From positions 1 through 6,937 of the forward strand of contig JAHFUU010000131.1 in assembly GCA_023264915.1 (NCBI GenBank): DNA of 6,937 nucleotides. Reading direction: 5' to 3'. The notes beneath the pieces are model-generated. The model was not told the origin of the DNA. It made no database searches and saw only the letters and a list, made by a program, of their open reading frames with translations. A program made the position numbers and the translations under genes. Shown in pieces: positions 5,311 through 6,937 of the stretch; the first letter of the stretch is position 1, and each line of letters begins with the position of its first letter. Source of the DNA: Microthrixaceae bacterium (lineage in GTDB: Bacteria > Actinomycetota > Acidimicrobiia > Acidimicrobiales > Acidimicrobilacustridaceae).

Positions 5311-6937
5311 GTGAACCCAAAGACCTCCTCGCCACTCGTTGAACAACCCCCCGCCGCCGAGGCCGCTGCCGAGGCCGACGGCGACGCCGATGCGTCAACC
5401 GCGGCCTCCAACGGCACGGGCGGCAGCACGGTGCACCAGCGTCGCGGCCCCATCCAGGTCGCGCTGTACGCCTTGCCGCTCCTGGTCCTCCTGCCCCCCG
5501 CCTGGGTGCACAGGTACATGTTCGACGACGGCTACATCTACTTGCGCGTGGTGCAGGAGATAATCGCTGGCAACGGACCGGTCTTCAACCCGGGAGAGCG
5601 CGTCGAGGCGTACACATCGCCGGTGTGGGTCCTGTTGGTGTCGCTCGAGGCCGCGCTGTTCGGCCGTTGGGTCGAGCTCGGCTGGCTCGCTGTAATGACA
5701 GGGATGGTGCTGACATCGATCGCCATCGTGGTCGGCGTCGTCGCGTCCGCCAAGCTGTTGGGCTTCGCTCGCCGCGGCGAGACGGCCCTTGCCTGGCCGG
5801 TGGGGGCCGTGGCCATCGCGTGCCTGCCGCCGATGTGGTACTACGCGACCAGCGGGCTCGAGACCTCCCTGTCCTTCGCGTGGCTCGCGATCTGCTTCTA
5901 CGGCCTGATACCCGATCCCATCGAAGGGACCGCACCGTTCCGTCGCAGCGCCCCCAAGGCGTGGGTGCCGGTCTGCATCGGTCTGGGCGTCCTCGTGCGT
6001 CCGGAGTTCGCGCTCTACACGATCGGCTTCCTCGTCGCGCTCTGGATCGTCCGCCTCGGCACATGGCGGCAACGGGCTGTGTCGCTTGTGTGGATGTTCG
6101 CCATCCCGTCGGCCTATGAGCTGTTCTGGATGGGCTACTTCGCCTCGCTGCTTCCGAACACCGCCATAGCCAAGGGCGCGACTGATTCTGACATCGACCG
6201 TGGCCTCACCTACTTCCGCTCGTTCAACGACACGAACCAAATCCTCATACCGGTCGCCGCGATCGTCGTCCTGGCCGTGGTTCTGGCACTGCGGATCCTC
6301 CGCCAGTCGGGGCTTGCCGTGGCTCTCGTGGCTGCCCCGTGGGCTGCAGCTGTCGTGAATGGCCTGTACGTGGTCAAGGTCGGCGGTGACTACCTTCCGG
6401 CGCGCTTCTGGCTGCCGCCTCTGTTCACCATGCTGTTGCCCGTGATGTGTTGGGACTTCCGCCTTCCCTCCCGGGAGGGCGCCACCACTGGTGAGTCCAG
6501 GCCAAAGGCCACGGGTCTCGCCGCGAGCGCACTGCCTCTCGCTATGGCAGCAGTGCTTCTCGGGTGGGCCGTCTGGATAGCAGCGCCTGCTGGGCCATAT
6601 GTGACCGACTTCGATCAGGACTTCAAGGTCTACGGGCTGGTCGGGCCGTCGGCGCCTGCGGCTGTGACCCTCGATGACTACAACCTCCTCAGCTCCGTGG
6701 GTCGCCGCCTCGCGGCAAACCAGGCCGCGGGCGCCAACGCCCTGGTCGATGTGACCAGACCGCTCGACCCCCAGCCGTTCTTCGATCAGCCGACCACCGA
6801 GGGCCCGATCTCCTATCCCCTCAAGCCCGGACAGGGGGTGGTCGGCTACTTCGCGGGAGTTGGCGTGGGGTCCGTGGCTGCCGGGCCCGACGTCTGGGTC
6901 GTCGACCGCCATGGCCTCGCGGACGTGCTGGTGGCCA
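5311..6937 (+). CDS. AftB/ZomB-like GT-C family membrane glycosyltransferase (paralogue 2), C-terminus beyond the right edge
   Basis: Frame of 542 codons, still open at the window end. Residue numbers assume the GTG at 5311. It has an acidic Ala/Glu/Asp-rich N-terminus (11-30), a first span (about 50-66), then FDDGYIYL with Asp72-Asp73 at the GT-C catalytic-loop position. Signatures parallel paralogue 1: GNGPVFNPGERVEAYTSP (87-104), ATSGLETS (179-186), LVRPEF (about 238-243), PNTAIAKG (282-289), KVGGDYLPARF (356-366) and GPDVWVVDRHGLAD (525-538). By alignment with paralogue 1 about 90 residues are missing. Predicted role is transfer of a sugar from a lipid-phosphate donor outside the membrane, probably to arabinan or a similar glycan. 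GTG 5311 is preferred because its N-terminus matches paralogue 1 in length and character; AGGA at 5304-5307 is rather close. An in-frame GTG at 5236 would add 25 residues. It is transcribed away from the other genes and may have its own promoter. Substrate is unknown. Confidence 0.85.
   Translation, partial: MNPKTSSPLVEQPPAAEAAAEADGDADASTAASNGTGGSTVHQRRGPIQVALYALPLLVLLPPAWVHRYMFDDGYIYLRVVQEIIAGNGPVFNPGERVEAYTSPVWVLLVSLEAALFGRWVELGWLAVMTGMVLTSIAIVVGVVASAKLLGFARRGETALAWPVGAVAIACLPPMWYYATSGLETSLSFAWLAICFYGLIPDPIEGTAPFRRSAPKAWVPVCIGLGVLVRPEFALYTIGFLVALWIVRLGTWRQRAVSLVWMFAIPSAYELFWMGYFASLLPNTAIAKGATDSDIDRGLTYFRSFNDTNQILIPVAAIVVLAVVLALRILRQSGLAVALVAAPWAAAVVNGLYVVKVGGDYLPARFWLPPLFTMLLPVMCWDFRLPSREGATTGESRPKATGLAASALPLAMAAVLLGWAVWIAAPAGPYVTDFDQDFKVYGLVGPSAPAAVTLDDYNLLSSVGRRLAANQAAGANALVDVTRPLDPQPFFDQPTTEGPISYPLKPGQGVVGYFAGVGVGSVAAGPDVWVVDRHGLADVLVA

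Noticed and set aside
4458..5519. 353-codon minus-strand open frame overlapping the lipoprotein in another frame
   Set aside because: The lipoprotein frame has a signal peptide, lipobox and ribosome site; this one has none and also crosses the divergent promoter region.
5395..6912. Long 505-codon minus-strand open frame opposite the second glycosyltransferase
   Set aside because: It is the antisense shadow of a strongly supported membrane-protein gene. Its product is His/Arg/Asp-rich with no domain, as expected from complementary high-GC codons.
1..6937. tRNA, rRNA or riboswitch
   Set aside because: The gaps between genes are short and show no cloverleaf, rRNA-like or known riboswitch pattern by eye.

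Overview
The window looks like chromosomal DNA from a high-GC actinobacterium. Every convincing frame has G or C at most third codon positions. Starts include GTG and TTG. The gene products are cell-envelope proteins: two GT-C membrane glycosyltransferases of the AftB/ZomB type, one acyltransferase-3/SGNH protein and two Cys-Gly-Gly lipoproteins. I cannot name the genus. AftB-type enzymes are best known from arabinan-containing Actinobacteria such as Mycobacterium and Corynebacterium, but similar proteins (often auto-annotated 'ZomB') occur more widely in the phylum.

Layout, left to right. (1) Positions 1-291, minus strand: N-terminal part of a lipoprotein gene that runs off the left edge and overlaps the end of the next gene. 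(2) Positions 275-2200, minus: complete 641-residue AftB-like glycosyltransferase with a TTG start. (3) Positions 2201-2320: short intergenic gap, in frame with the genes on both sides. (4) Positions 2321-4330, minus: 669-residue acyltransferase-3 protein with a C-terminal SGNH domain. (5) Positions 4331-4546: intergenic stretch made almost entirely of two copies of a 92-bp direct repeat. Each copy carries a perfect 9-bp-stem hairpin, and the left copy contains the acyltransferase start codon. (6) Positions 4547-5056, minus: 169-residue lipoprotein with a Pro/Ala linker and a small unrecognised domain. (7) Positions 5057-5310: divergent intergenic region with a candidate promoter and two perfect palindromes. 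(8) Positions 5311-6937, plus: a second AftB-like glycosyltransferase, truncated by the right edge.

The four minus-strand genes are co-directional (lipoprotein, acyltransferase, glycosyltransferase, lipoprotein) and probably form one transcription unit. The second glycosyltransferase points away from them. All products are predicted to act at or outside the membrane: the GT-C enzymes would add sugars from a polyprenyl-phosphate donor, the AT3-SGNH protein would acylate a hydroxyl of a glycan, and the lipoproteins are anchored outside the cell. My inference is an envelope-polysaccharide decoration locus, comparable in principle to arabinan capping plus acylation in mycobacteria, but in a gene arrangement unlike the classical aftB neighbourhood. 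The most unusual DNA feature is the 92-bp direct repeat that duplicated the acyltransferase start region.
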